Source of the DNA: DATFVJ01 sp963712955
GTDB taxonomy: Bacteria > Actinomycetota > Actinomycetes > Streptosporangiales > Streptosporangiaceae
DNA: 64,000 nucleotides
Direction: 5' to 3'
Assembly (NCBI GenBank): GCA_963712955.1
Contig: CAVQKF010000004.1
Coordinates: 62,001 to 126,000, forward strand
Shown: positions 6,966 to 15,362 of the stretch, in pieces
How positions within the stretch are numbered: the stretch's first letter is position 1
Layout: each line of letters starts with the position of its first letter
The notes under the pieces: model-generated
Database searches by the model: none
What the model was told of the DNA's origin: nothing
Seen by the model: only the letters and a program-made list of their open reading frames with translations
Translations under genes and position numbers: made by a program

Positions 6966-8690
6966 TCAGCGCTCCGCTGGTTTCTCCGCTGCCCTGTTCC
7001 CGGCGGCCCCGTTCCCGGCGGCCCCGTTCCCGGTGGCCCCGTTCCCGGCGGCCCCGTTCCCGGCGGCCCTGTTCCCCGCGGCCCCGGGCGCGGCTCCCCC
7101 GTGCGATTCTGGCCCGTGCGACCTGCGGCTGTAGTCGCCGTCCCACACGCTGACGTACTTCCACGCGGAATCGAACAGCACGGTGACGATCGTGCCTCCC
7201 GGCCCAACTTCAGCCGCGACCTCGGCCGCGACGTGCGCGTTAGCTCCCGCGGTCGGCCCTGCGAAGAGCTTCTCCTGCTCGATCAGCCGCTTCATCATTG
7301 CCCAGGCGTCGGCACCGGACACCGTGCGGACCTCGTCGATCAGGTGCTCGTGCACATTCGCGGCGATCTTCCCTGGTCCCAGGCCGATGAGGTTATGCGG
7401 CCGGTGCTCGAACGGCGTACCGGTGCGTTTGGCGTGCAAAGGCGCAGAGCTGTCCACCTCGACCGCCACGGTAGTGACCCCAGGGAACGTGGCCTTGAGC
7501 ACGTCGGCGATCCCGGAGAACGTGCCGCCGGTGCCGATGCTGCACACGAAACGGTCTGGGGGGCGGCCCAGGCCCTTGAGCGTGGACGCGATCTCGGCGC
7601 CACAGGCCCGCCACGCCTGCCAGTTGAGCGGATTGGATGACTGATCGAGGAAATAGCTGCGCGGATGCCGTTTGGTGTAATCATGGGCGGCTTCCTCGGC
7701 CGCGATGAGGAACCCGTCCGGGTCGGTCTCGATGATCTCCGCACCCAACGCCTGGATCTGCGTCTTGCGCTCGATCGTCATCCCGGCCGGCATGATGATC
7801 ACCACCCGGTAGCCACGGGCGAGGCCGACCTGGGCAAGCGCAGCGCCGCCGTTACCGGTCGATGACTCCACGAGCGTCCATCCGGGCGCGATCTCACATC
7901 GGCGCTCGAGCTCATTGATCATGTAGTTGAATATCCGGTCCTTGTGGCTGCCAGTGGGATTGCGGAATTCGCATTTGGCCAGCACCCGAGCCGATCCCGG
8001 TGAGGTCACATGGCGGAGCTCGCATAGCTCGGTTCCACCGATGGCCGAGATGATGTCTGTGCCCGTGGTCATGGCAGCCTCTTTCTTCGAGGTGGCATCG
8101 CGTTCTAGCGGGGGCAGCACCCTGACCCGCCTGGTGCCTGCGTCGATCTCGATACGGATCACCGATTTGACCTCGATGCCGCAACGTGTGCGCAGCATCC
8201 GGGCACCGCCGCCCGCGACCTTCTCCGTGACGACAAGGGCGTCGAGCACGTCGCCGCCCGCGTGGTTGACGGCGCTGACGAGCGCTGCCAGGGTCCCGCC
8301 CGTGCTGAGGGTGTCGTCGATGATGACGACCTTGTCGCCTGGCACGATCCCGTTGAGGTACAGGTGGCCGCTGAAGTACTCGGACGTGACCGGCACGCGG
8401 ACCGGTGGCTCGCCCGCATCCGCGGGAAGTTCGTAAGGGTACCAGCGCGCCACGGCAAGCGGGAGCCCGGTGGCGAGGCACATCGGACCAGCCAGGACTG
8501 CGCCCTTGTCCTCCTCGACGACCAGCTTGGTCGCGTTCGCGAACGACCCGAGGGTCAGCAGTCGGTGCACAGCCTCGGCGAGCACCTGGGGACGCAGCGC
8601 AGGGAACTGGTCAGTGAGCTCGTTTATTGTCGTGCGGTACCGCCCGGTCATTACGGAACGTGCGCCCTCGTATACCTGCTCGAGTAACAT
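6966..8690 (-). CDS. Phosphoribosyltransferase fused to a cysteine-synthase-like PLP enzyme
   Basis: This 574-codon frame contains two enzymes. Residues 1-200 form a type I phosphoribosyltransferase with the PRPP loop VVIIDDTLSTGGT (121-133), closest in style to adenine/orotate PRTase-like proteins. Residues 207-535 form a fold-type II PLP enzyme with the lysine motif NPTGSHKDR (K250), the substrate loop ESSTGNGG and the phosphate-binding GTGGTFSG, as in cysteine synthase or cystathionine beta-synthase. A Met at 207 (position 8072) follows AAAGAGG, so internal initiation, or two genes joined by a lost stop, is possible. The tail is a GNGAA five-residue repeat. The DMT transporter follows at once, and a sulfonate-type ABC operon diverges upstream. 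The product is unknown. Confidence 0.85.
   Translation of the reverse strand: MLLEQVYEGARSVMTGRYRTTINELTDQFPALRPQVLAEAVHRLLTLGSFANATKLVVEEDKGAVLAGPMCLATGLPLAVARWYPYELPADAGEPPVRVPVTSEYFSGHLYLNGIVPGDKVVIIDDTLSTGGTLAALVSAVNHAGGDVLDALVVTEKVAGGGARMLRTRCGIEVKSVIRIEIDAGTRRVRVLPPLERDATSKKEAAMTTGTDIISAIGGTELCELRHVTSPGSARVLAKCEFRNPTGSHKDRIFNYMINELERRCEIAPGWTLVESSTGNGGAALAQVGLARGYRVVIIMPAGMTIERKTQIQALGAEIIETDPDGFLIAAEEAAHDYTKRHPRSYFLDQSSNPLNWQAWRACGAEIASTLKGLGRPPDRFVCSIGTGGTFSGIADVLKATFPGVTTVAVEVDSSAPLHAKRTGTPFEHRPHNLIGLGPGKIAANVHEHLIDEVRTVSGADAWAMMKRLIEQEKLFAGPTAGANAHVAAEVAAEVGPGGTIVTVLFDSAWKYVSVWDGDYSRRSHGPESHGGAAPGAAGNRAAGNGAAGNGATGNGAAGNGAAGNRAAEKPAER
6991..7085. repeat. 15-bp tandem repeat coding the GNGAA tail
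   Basis: About six copies of GTTCCCGGCGGCCCC (plus strand), with single-base variants, encode the C-terminal Gly-Asn-Gly-Ala-Ala repeats of the fusion enzyme. The unit keeps the reading frame. Confidence 0.9.
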
Positions 8691-8915
8691 CCCGCCGAGC
8701 CAACCAGGCCTGCCGCTATGTGTCCAGGCCTGAATCTGGGCGCCACCGCGCCAGGAGCCGCGCTGCCCGTTTGCGCTGCGAGCTGGCTGCTACCTCCGGA
8801 GCCAGACAGTTGTACCCTCCATCTTCCTGCCCGGTGTGTGGCTGGAGACCGCGTCGCGTGCGTGGTGTAATCTACGTTGGCGACTCATTTGATCGGAAAT
8901 GAACGGAGTCCCTGA

Positions 8916-9995
8916 ATGCGGACCATTCTCCTTGTGACGGCCAGGAACAGAGCCGTCAAGGCCATCGGTGTCGCTGCGGTGGCACTCACGGCCGCCAGTG
9001 TTGTCGCAGCCTGCGGGTCGTCGTCGGCATCGTCGGCAAGCGGAACCAGCAGCAACCCGGTCGCGCTCAGGCTCGGTTACCTCACCAATATCACCCACGC
9101 GACCCCGCTCGTCGGGGTCCACAACGGCATCTTCGCCAGGGATCTCGGCAGCGGGGTCAAGCTGAAGACGGAGACGTTCAACGCGGGTCCCGACGAGGTC
9201 ACGGCGCTGTTCTCCGGAGCGCTCGACGCCGCCTACATCGGCCCGGGGCCGGCGATCAACGCCTGGCAGAAATCACAGGGCCAGGCCATCCGGATCATCT
9301 CAGGCGCGGCCTCTGGCGGTGCTTCGCTCGTCGTCACGAAAGGGATCACCTCGGTGGCGGGCCTGAAGGGGAAGACCCTCGCCACGCCGCAGCTAGGTAA
9401 CACACAGGACGTGGCGCTGAGGTACTTCCTGCTGGAGCACGGGCTTGATACCAACACGCAGGGCGGCGGCGACGTGCACGTCAAGCCGCAGACGAACTCG
9501 ATTACCGTGCAGGAGTTCAAGTCCGGCCAGATCGACGGCGGCTGGCTGCCCGAGCCGTACGCGAGCGAGCTCGTGGCGGCCGGCGGGACCAAGCTGGTGA
9601 ACGAGCGCAGCCTGTGGCCGAACGGCCAGTTCGCCACGACCCTGCTCGTCGTGCGGACAGCGTTCCTGCAGCAGCATCCGGATGTGGTCGCCAAGCTCCT
9701 GAAGGGCCAGGTTGATACGACCGACTACATCAACAAGCAGCCCGCTGCCGCGCAGGTGGCTGCCAACAGTGAGCTCACCGCGCTGACAGGCAAGGGCCTC
9801 AAGGCCGCGGTGCTCAGCGCGGCATTCAAGGAGATCACCTTCACCAACGACCCTGTCGCTTCGTCGGTGGAGGCTGGCGCGCAGCACGCGGAGAAGGTCG
9901 GGCTGCTCCAGCCGGTCAACCTCAACGGGATCTTCGAGCTCGGCCCGCTCAACAAGGCGCTGGCCGCGGCCGGGCAGCCCACGGTGTCGTCATGA
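8916..9995 (+). CDS. Aliphatic-sulfonate-type ABC transporter substrate-binding lipoprotein
   Basis: This 359-residue SsuA/TauA-family (NMT1-like) binding protein has a signal peptide ending in a VAACG lipobox. Family segments include LRLGYLTNITHATPLVGVHNG, SGALDAAYIGPGPAINAW and DGGWLPEPYASELV. It captures its ligand outside the membrane for the ATPase and permease that follow. The stop overlaps the ATPase start as ATGA. Proteins of this fold also bind taurine, nitrate or thiamine precursors; sulfonate is the best guess from the family and from the divergent cysteine-synthase-like gene. A possible -10 (TAATCT) lies about 50 bp upstream. Confidence 0.88.
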   Translation: MRTILLVTARNRAVKAIGVAAVALTAASVVAACGSSSASSASGTSSNPVALRLGYLTNITHATPLVGVHNGIFARDLGSGVKLKTETFNAGPDEVTALFSGALDAAYIGPGPAINAWQKSQGQAIRIISGAASGGASLVVTKGITSVAGLKGKTLATPQLGNTQDVALRYFLLEHGLDTNTQGGGDVHVKPQTNSITVQEFKSGQIDGGWLPEPYASELVAAGGTKLVNERSLWPNGQFATTLLVVRTAFLQQHPDVVAKLLKGQVDTTDYINKQPAAAQVAANSELTALTGKGLKAAVLSAAFKEITFTNDPVASSVEAGAQHAEKVGLLQPVNLNGIFELGPLNKALAAAGQPTVSS

Positions 9996-10816
9996 GCCTG
10001 GCCGGGCCGCGCGCCCAGGTTGCCAAGCAGACGGCCAGGCAACGCGGGAATATCGTCGCGCGGACCGCGCCTGACGGCAGCGCGGTCCGGCTCAATAACG
10101 TGTCGAAGGTGTACGGGCGCGGCAGTCACGCGCTACTCGCGCTCGACCAGGTGTCGCTGACCGCGGTCCCGGGCGAGTTCGTCTGCCTGCTCGGCGCCTC
10201 CGGCTGCGGCAAGAGCACATTGCTCTCCATGGTGACTGGTCTGGATGTGGCCTCTGCGGGCACCGTCGAGGTACCGGGCCGCAGCACGCTGATGTTCCAG
10301 GAGCCCGCGCTGTTCCCCTGGCTCACCGCCGGGCGCAACGTCGAGCTTGGCCTGCGCACAAACGGGATGTCAGCCAAGCAGCGGCGCGAGCGTGCCGACG
10401 AGTTGCTCGCGACCGTTCACCTGCGCGGGCTCGGCGGCAAGCGGCCGCATGAGCTGTCCGGTGGGATGCGCCAGCGGGTGGCGCTCGCCCGTGCGCTCGC
10501 CCAGGACGTGGACGTGCTCGCGATGGACGAGCCGTTCGGCGCGCTTGACGCGATGACCCGTGACCTCCTGCACGACGAGCTTGAACGGATCTGGCAGGAC
10601 CGTGGCCTGACCATCCTCTTCGTCACGCACAACGTGCGCGAGGCGGTCCGGCTCGGCGACAAGGTGGTACTGCTGAGCAGCCGCCCGGGCACGGTGATCG
10701 AGGAATACCCGGTCGACGTCCCGCGGCCGCGAACGATCGAGTCGCCCGAAGTGTCCAGGCTGTCCGCGCTCATTACCGAACGGCTTCGCGCGGAGGTGAC
10801 CCGCCATGGCAGCTGA
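9992..10816 (+). CDS. Sulfonate/nitrate-type ABC transporter ATP-binding protein
   Basis: This 274-residue ATPase subunit has Walker A GASGCGKST (68-76), a Q-loop in LMFQEPALFPW, the signature LSGGMRQRVALARAL, Walker B with LAMDEPFGALDA and the switch His in LFVTHNVREA. The first 30 or so residues are an extra basic segment before the usual start of the domain, so a start further in cannot be excluded. It is coupled to the binding protein by ATGA and overlaps the permease by 11 bp, forming a three-gene import operon. The energy-coupling role is certain by family; the substrate is inferred. Confidence 0.92.
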   Translation: MSLAGPRAQVAKQTARQRGNIVARTAPDGSAVRLNNVSKVYGRGSHALLALDQVSLTAVPGEFVCLLGASGCGKSTLLSMVTGLDVASAGTVEVPGRSTLMFQEPALFPWLTAGRNVELGLRTNGMSAKQRRERADELLATVHLRGLGGKRPHELSGGMRQRVALARALAQDVDVLAMDEPFGALDAMTRDLLHDELERIWQDRGLTILFVTHNVREAVRLGDKVVLLSSRPGTVIEEYPVDVPRPRTIESPEVSRLSALITERLRAEVTRHGS

Positions 10817-11666
10817 CACGCTCGCCGGGCTCGATGTGCTCGACCGCGCCGCCGAGGGTGATGCGACCAGCGAGCGCGCCGCCCGGCTCTGGTCGGCGAT
10901 CTGGCCGAAGCTGCTCGCGCTCGGGCTGGTGGTCGCCGCCTGGCAGGTCGTCGTCTGGTCCGGCTGGAAGCCGACGTACGTCCTGCCAGGCCCGCGCACG
11001 GCGGTCGCGGAACTGTGGAACGAGGCAAACCACGCCGTGCTGTGGAAGGCCATCGCGATCACGATGCGCCGTGCCGTGACAGGGTTCGCGTTCGCTGTGC
11101 TCATCGGCACGGTGATCGGCCTGGCGGTGACGCGCTTCCGCGTGCTCCGGGCAGCCATAGGCTCCCTGATCACCGGATTGCAGACGATGCCCTCGATCGC
11201 CTGGTTCCCGCTGGCCATCGTGGTGTTCCAGCCCACCGAGGCCGCGATCTTCTTCGTGATCGTGATGGGCGCCGCGCCGTCCATCGCCAACGGCCTGATC
11301 TCCGGGGTCGACTACACACCCCCGTTGCTGCTCCGGGCGGGGAAGGTGCTCGGCCTTGGCGGCATAGCCCTGTACCGGCATGTGATCGTGCCGGCCTCGC
11401 TGCCTGCCTTCGTCGGCGGGCTCAAGCAGGGCTGGGCGTTCGCCTGGCGCAGCCTGATGGCGGGCGAGCTGCTCGTGCTCATCGCTAACGAGCCGTCCAT
11501 CGGCCGGCTGCTTGAAAACGACCAGGACACCAGTTTCGCGGCGGGCGTGATCGCGATCATGATCGTCATCGTTGTGATCGGTATGGCGGTGGACTCGCTG
11601 TTCACCGCGGCGGACCGCGGAATCCGCCGCCGCAGGGGCATCTCCGTCGCCGGTGCCGCCGGGTAG
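10806..11666 (+). CDS. Sulfonate/nitrate-type ABC transporter permease
   Basis: This 286-residue SsuC/TauC-family inner-membrane subunit has about six hydrophobic helices. The EAA loop that docks on the ATPase reads ARKVLGLGG-type here (LRAGKVLGLGGIALYRHVIV, about residues 178-197). The start follows GGAGGTGA at good spacing inside the end of the ATPase gene. It closes the operon 8916-11666; no monooxygenase follows, unlike the second sulfonate cluster at 19-24 kb. Low-homology N- and C-terminal tails are normal for the family. Confidence 0.92.
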   Translation: MAADTLAGLDVLDRAAEGDATSERAARLWSAIWPKLLALGLVVAAWQVVVWSGWKPTYVLPGPRTAVAELWNEANHAVLWKAIAITMRRAVTGFAFAVLIGTVIGLAVTRFRVLRAAIGSLITGLQTMPSIAWFPLAIVVFQPTEAAIFFVIVMGAAPSIANGLISGVDYTPPLLLRAGKVLGLGGIALYRHVIVPASLPAFVGGLKQGWAFAWRSLMAGELLVLIANEPSIGRLLENDQDTSFAAGVIAIMIVIVVIGMAVDSLFTAADRGIRRRRGISVAGAAG

Positions 11667-12121
11667 GCAGCCTCGTTGACCGCGGTACGTCACCGCTGGC
11701 TCGCACCGGAGGTCTCACCGCTGACGCGCAGGTCCGTTGCGCGCGAGCCGGACGGCGTCAGCTCGCCGGGCCAGCGGCTAGCTCGTCCAGGCGGCTCCAT
11801 CGAATCGTTGGCACCTTTCTCCGTTCCGGCCTGAATTCTCGCCGTCCCGGTCCTGGGACCGGCCGGAAGACGGCGTTGCTGCGCAGCAGGGTCCTGCCGC
11901 CGCGTTCGGTGAAGGTGAGCTGCGGGAACGGCCTTGGATCTGTGACCGGCCTGCCTGAGGCTGCCCGCAAACTCTACGGACCGGAGTATGCGGCCTTGGA
12001 CGGCAAAAGGCGATGCCAGGCATCACGTCAGATCGGAGGACAAAAGGCTCTACTACTGTGCCTGGGATGTTTTTTTGGGTATGAGGGAGGGGGTGGTGGC
12101 ATCGCCGTACGGAGGCTGGTC
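11667..12121. other. Intergenic region, nothing clear
   Basis: About 455 bp between the ABC operon and the pseudokinase gene. I see a small palindrome (CCGGTCC-T-GGGACCGG near 11847) but no T-run, gene or recognised site. The frame of the downstream gene is open through part of it, without a better start. Confidence 0.5.
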
Positions 12122-13933
12122 ATGGCAACCAGGGGCGACGCTTACAGGGACGAGAGGCAGCGCGGCGGGGCTGCGGCGGCACAGCGCAACATCGTGGGGC
12201 CTGGAGCAGGCACCAGGGTGGTCGCGGGTGCCGTCCGCATCGCTGATCGGTACCACCTCGAGGACCGGGTGAGCGACAGCGGGCAATCGGCTTTGTGGCG
12301 GGCTTTCGATGACGTACTCGGGCGCCCGGTAACAGTGCGCACGTTCGGGCCGGGATTCGCGCACGGAGCCAAGGTCGTCGCGGCGGCGCGTGCGGCCTGC
12401 CGGGTGCCTGATAGCAGGCTGGCGCGGGTGTTCGACGCTCACGTGGCCGCCCATGGCGCGTACATCGTCACCGAGTGGCCGGACGGGGAGAATCTCGAAG
12501 ACCTGCTCACGTTGGGTCATCTGAACGTCGGGTGGGCGACACGGATCGTTGCGGAGGTAGCCAGCGCGCTCGCCGCCGCGCACGCCGCAGGAATCGCGCA
12601 TCTGCACCTCACCCCGCGGTCGGTGCTGTGGAGCCGCGACACGGGAGTGAAGATAATTGGCCTCGGTATCGACGCGGCCCTGGCGGACGCGGCCCTGGCG
12701 GACGCGGGTGTGTCAGGCGCCGCGTGGGCAGGAGCCGCGCTGGCCGCGGCGGCGGACACCGAACCCAGCGGCGTGGCGCTGAACACCTCGCCGGACGGGG
12801 CGGCGCGGGATGCGCTGGCCGCGCTGGCGGATACGGCGCCCAGCGGCACTCCATTGACGGCGTCGGCAGACGCGGCGCGGCAAGAAGCGCACTTCGCGGA
12901 AATGGCGAAGGCGGCAGCGGAGCTTGCCGATACGCGCGCGCTCGCCCGTGTGCTCTACGCCGCTCTCACCGGATACTGGCCGGGACTGCGGGACACCGCG
13001 CTTCCCGCGGCGCCACGGCGTGACGGGCGCCCCTACCGCCCTCGCCAGGTGCGGGCCGGGGTGTCGGCCCGGATTGACGAGATCACCTGCCGCGCGCTCT
13101 TCGAGCCGCTACCGCGCGATCCGCCACCGGTCACAAGCCCAAGCCAGCTCGCAGAGCTGCTGCACCTGGCGCTGCACCACGAATCGCCTCAGCCTGCCGG
13201 GGTGGCCGCCCCGAGGTATGCGAGGTTCGTCGACGGCGCAGACGTCGGCGATGGCAGGGACGGGACGGACGGCCACGGGACGGTTGCGGGCGGCCGGCCG
13301 CCGCCGCGATCCCGCCGCCGCGTGCGGACCCTCGCCGCGGGCGGAGTGGTTGGCGCGCTGTTCGTCATCGACTCCGCGCTTATCGGCATCAGCATCATGG
13401 GCGCCTCACACCCTGCGCACGTCGCGCGCCCTGCCGCTCACACACAGTGGCCGGCGCCGCGACCGCACCGCCCGGCCACCCGGCTGTTTACGCCGGTCAG
13501 TGCCCAGGCGTTCGATCCTTACGGCGACGGAGAGGACGAGAACAACGAGCTGGCGCCCGCGGCGATCGACGGGAACCGGAGTACGGACTGGCACACCTTC
13601 TGGTACACGACGCCGCTCTTCGGGAATCTCAAGCCCGGTACCGGCCTGGTCGTGGACATGGGCCGGTCGGTGACGATCACGAGCGTGCGGGCGCTGCTCG
13701 GCCCGGTCCCGGGCGCCAACGTCCAGCTCCGGATCGGCGACACTGAGGACTCGCTCAGCGACATGGGCGTGACGGCGACCGCCGACGATGCGGGCGGTCA
13801 GGTCACTCTGCGGCCCGCCGCAGCGGGCCGCGGCCGTTACGTGCTCATCTGGTTCACCAAGCTGCCACCGCAAGGCGACGGGAATAATGTGTTCCAGGCC
13901 GACATCTACGACGTGGCCGTGCAGGGCCCCTGA
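12122..13933 (+). CDS. Membrane-anchored pseudokinase with discoidin-like extracellular domain
   Basis: The ATG follows GGAGG by 7 nt and gives 603 residues. Residues about 40-330 have a Ser/Thr kinase fold that has lost its catalytic residues. The VAIK lysine is replaced in VTVRTFG, the HRDLKPxN loop reads HLHLTPRSVL, and DFG reads IIGLG. An Ala-rich insertion (about 185-255) interrupts it. One membrane helix (VVGALFVIDSALIGISIM, about 415) follows, then an outside domain. That domain contains the F5/8-type pattern ELAPAAIDGNRSTDWHTFWY and ends near the C-terminus. The architecture resembles the pseudokinase/carbohydrate-binding part of actinobacterial MurJ (MviN) proteins, here without the flippase. 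A role in sensing or scaffolding cell-wall synthesis is inferred. Confidence 0.82.
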   Translation: MATRGDAYRDERQRGGAAAAQRNIVGPGAGTRVVAGAVRIADRYHLEDRVSDSGQSALWRAFDDVLGRPVTVRTFGPGFAHGAKVVAAARAACRVPDSRLARVFDAHVAAHGAYIVTEWPDGENLEDLLTLGHLNVGWATRIVAEVASALAAAHAAGIAHLHLTPRSVLWSRDTGVKIIGLGIDAALADAALADAGVSGAAWAGAALAAAADTEPSGVALNTSPDGAARDALAALADTAPSGTPLTASADAARQEAHFAEMAKAAAELADTRALARVLYAALTGYWPGLRDTALPAAPRRDGRPYRPRQVRAGVSARIDEITCRALFEPLPRDPPPVTSPSQLAELLHLALHHESPQPAGVAAPRYARFVDGADVGDGRDGTDGHGTVAGGRPPPRSRRRVRTLAAGGVVGALFVIDSALIGISIMGASHPAHVARPAAHTQWPAPRPHRPATRLFTPVSAQAFDPYGDGEDENNELAPAAIDGNRSTDWHTFWYTTPLFGNLKPGTGLVVDMGRSVTITSVRALLGPVPGANVQLRIGDTEDSLSDMGVTATADDAGGQVTLRPAAAGRGRYVLIWFTKLPPQGDGNNVFQADIYDVAVQGP

Positions 13934-14319
13934 TCCGGCCCAGCGCCTGAGGCATCCGGGGTCACCGCGGCACTGCTAGCTTCGGGCCGGGGCCTGGGAG
14001 GCAATCCATGCCATGAGAGCCCCAGGCGGGCGTCCGGGGCCTGTGTGGCTGTCAGGGTTTGTGGCGGTGTTTTTGCGGGGTTGCCAGGGTTTGTGAAACT
14101 GGCAGGGCTCGTGCAGTCGTGAGAGCGCGGGGAGGAGGGCCGAGGGTCTCGCGAGTATCCAGCGGGGGAGCCCGAATACCGCGGGGCCATCGCCTGGGAA
14201 CCTGCCGTGCATCCGGGCATACCCAGCCCGTTGCGCAGACTTTACACGCACCCGATCGCGCACACTGGATAGTGAGTGGTGGCGAAGGCGCGCTCCCGCC
14301 GAACGAAAGGTGTCGGATT
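13934..14319. other. Intergenic region, nothing clear
   Basis: About 386 bp between the pseudokinase and the small membrane protein. No conserved gene, hairpin with a T-run, or recognised operator was found. Confidence 0.5.
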
Positions 14320-14508
14320 ATGTCGAACCGGATGAAGATCGTGATTGGCGGAGTCGTCATCGGGCTCCTGCTCTTGCTGATCAATGAGTGGGTCGGATTG
14401 GTGGTCATTGCTGCTGCGATCGCCATACCAGCTGTGGCCTACCTCATGCTCGACCCATCGCAGCGGCGCCGGGTGCGCGAGCAAGGCCGCAAGCGGATCG
14501 GGCGCTGA
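14320..14508 (+). CDS. Small membrane protein of 62 residues
   Basis: The ATG follows GAAAGGTG. The protein has two adjacent hydrophobic segments (VIGGVVIGLLLLLI and VGLVVIAAAIAIPAVAYLML) and a strongly basic C-terminal tail (RRRVREQGRKRIGR), giving a short helical hairpin with a cytoplasmic positive tail. No family is recognised. Codon use and the ribosome binding site support a real gene; its function is unknown. Confidence 0.7.
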   Translation: MSNRMKIVIGGVVIGLLLLLINEWVGLVVIAAAIAIPAVAYLMLDPSQRRRVREQGRKRIGR

Positions 14509-14618
14509 CACCGCCTGGCGGGCCGCCCGCCGCTTCGCACCTGCCCGGCCCCGCGGAAGGCACCGGCGACAGCAGCGCCGCGCCGTGAGCCCGGCAGCCG
14601 TCGCCTGCGCCTTGCACT

Positions 14619-14670
14619 GGCATGCGGGCTTCACCGGCCTGCCGGGCTCCACCGGCATGCGGGCTTCACC
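14619..14670. repeat. 17-bp direct repeat at the truncated end of the DUF302 gene
   Basis: GGCATGCGGGCTTCACC occurs at 14619-14635 and again at 14654-14670. The second copy contains the stop codon of the DUF302 gene, suggesting the repeat arose with the truncation. Confidence 0.85.
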
Positions 14671-14923
14671 AGACGAGCGCCTTCACTGGCAGGTCGATGC
14701 CGGCGGTCTGCTGATTCCGCATGAGCGGCGTGCCCCCTTTGGGATGGCCGAAGATCAGCAACTCGGTTGGGCGGAGCTCCATGCCGGCCTCGTGCGCGTC
14801 CTTCGCATGATCAATCCGGGCGAACACAAGGAGACCGGCTGCGGTCACCGCGTCTGCCATCCGGTCGATCGTCTGCGAGACGGAGAAGCGGCTCTCTATG
14901 GTGATCAGTCCGTCGCTCGTCAT
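14666..14923 (-). CDS. DUF302 family protein, C-terminally shortened
   Basis: The ATG at 14923 follows a perfect GGAGGTCAC site. The 85 residues match the DUF302 fold: ITIESRFSVSQTIDRMADAV, then LLVFARIDHAKDAHEAGMELRPTELLIFGHPKGGTPLM and GIDLPVKALVW. Family members normally continue about 30 more residues after this point (a W-E-D type strand and YNDP-like end). Here the frame stops within a 17-bp direct repeat, so the last strand and helix are missing. DUF302 proteins are small soluble proteins of unclear role, sometimes linked to metals or sulfur. The truncated protein may still fold or may be inactive. Confidence 0.75.
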   Translation of the reverse strand: MTSDGLITIESRFSVSQTIDRMADAVTAAGLLVFARIDHAKDAHEAGMELRPTELLIFGHPKGGTPLMRNQQTAGIDLPVKALVW

Positions 14924-15362
14924 GTGACCTCCTGGTGCTGCGGATCCCCGGTATTGTCCCGCAAGCGCCGGGTGACTGCGCATCCAGGTATCTTCCACCC
15001 GGGCGTAACCCGGGCCGCCACGTTGCGGCCGCCTCCTGATCGCGGTTATTTCTCATGAAATAGGGTCACAAAAGGGTGCGATCGCGGGGCCAGCAGGTCC
15101 TTGTGCCCGACAATCAAAGGGCGCGCTGGACAGAAAAGTCGTTGAAGCGCCACGAGTAATACAGGGATTACGTGCCTTTCGCCGTCGCCAAAGCTGTATC
15201 GTGGCGCCGTTACTTGTAAGGGGCTGCGACGGATCGGGGCAGGGATATATAGTCGTGCCCTTTTTCGGCCAAACCCGCCTCAATTGTCTCATTCTTGTCC
15301 TTGTTGGCCGGCTCAGCGAGAGCCCGCCCGACATCCCACGTCATCTCCAGGAGGCTATTCCC

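Noticed and set aside
5729..7640. Long plus-strand frames opposite the DMT and PRTase/PLP genes
   Set aside because: They are His/Asp/Arg-rich shadows without any domain, while the minus strand carries conserved motifs throughout.
8691..8915. Second sulfur leader peptide before the first ABC operon
   Set aside because: No RLHVDLxR pattern or Cys-run peptide is encoded there.
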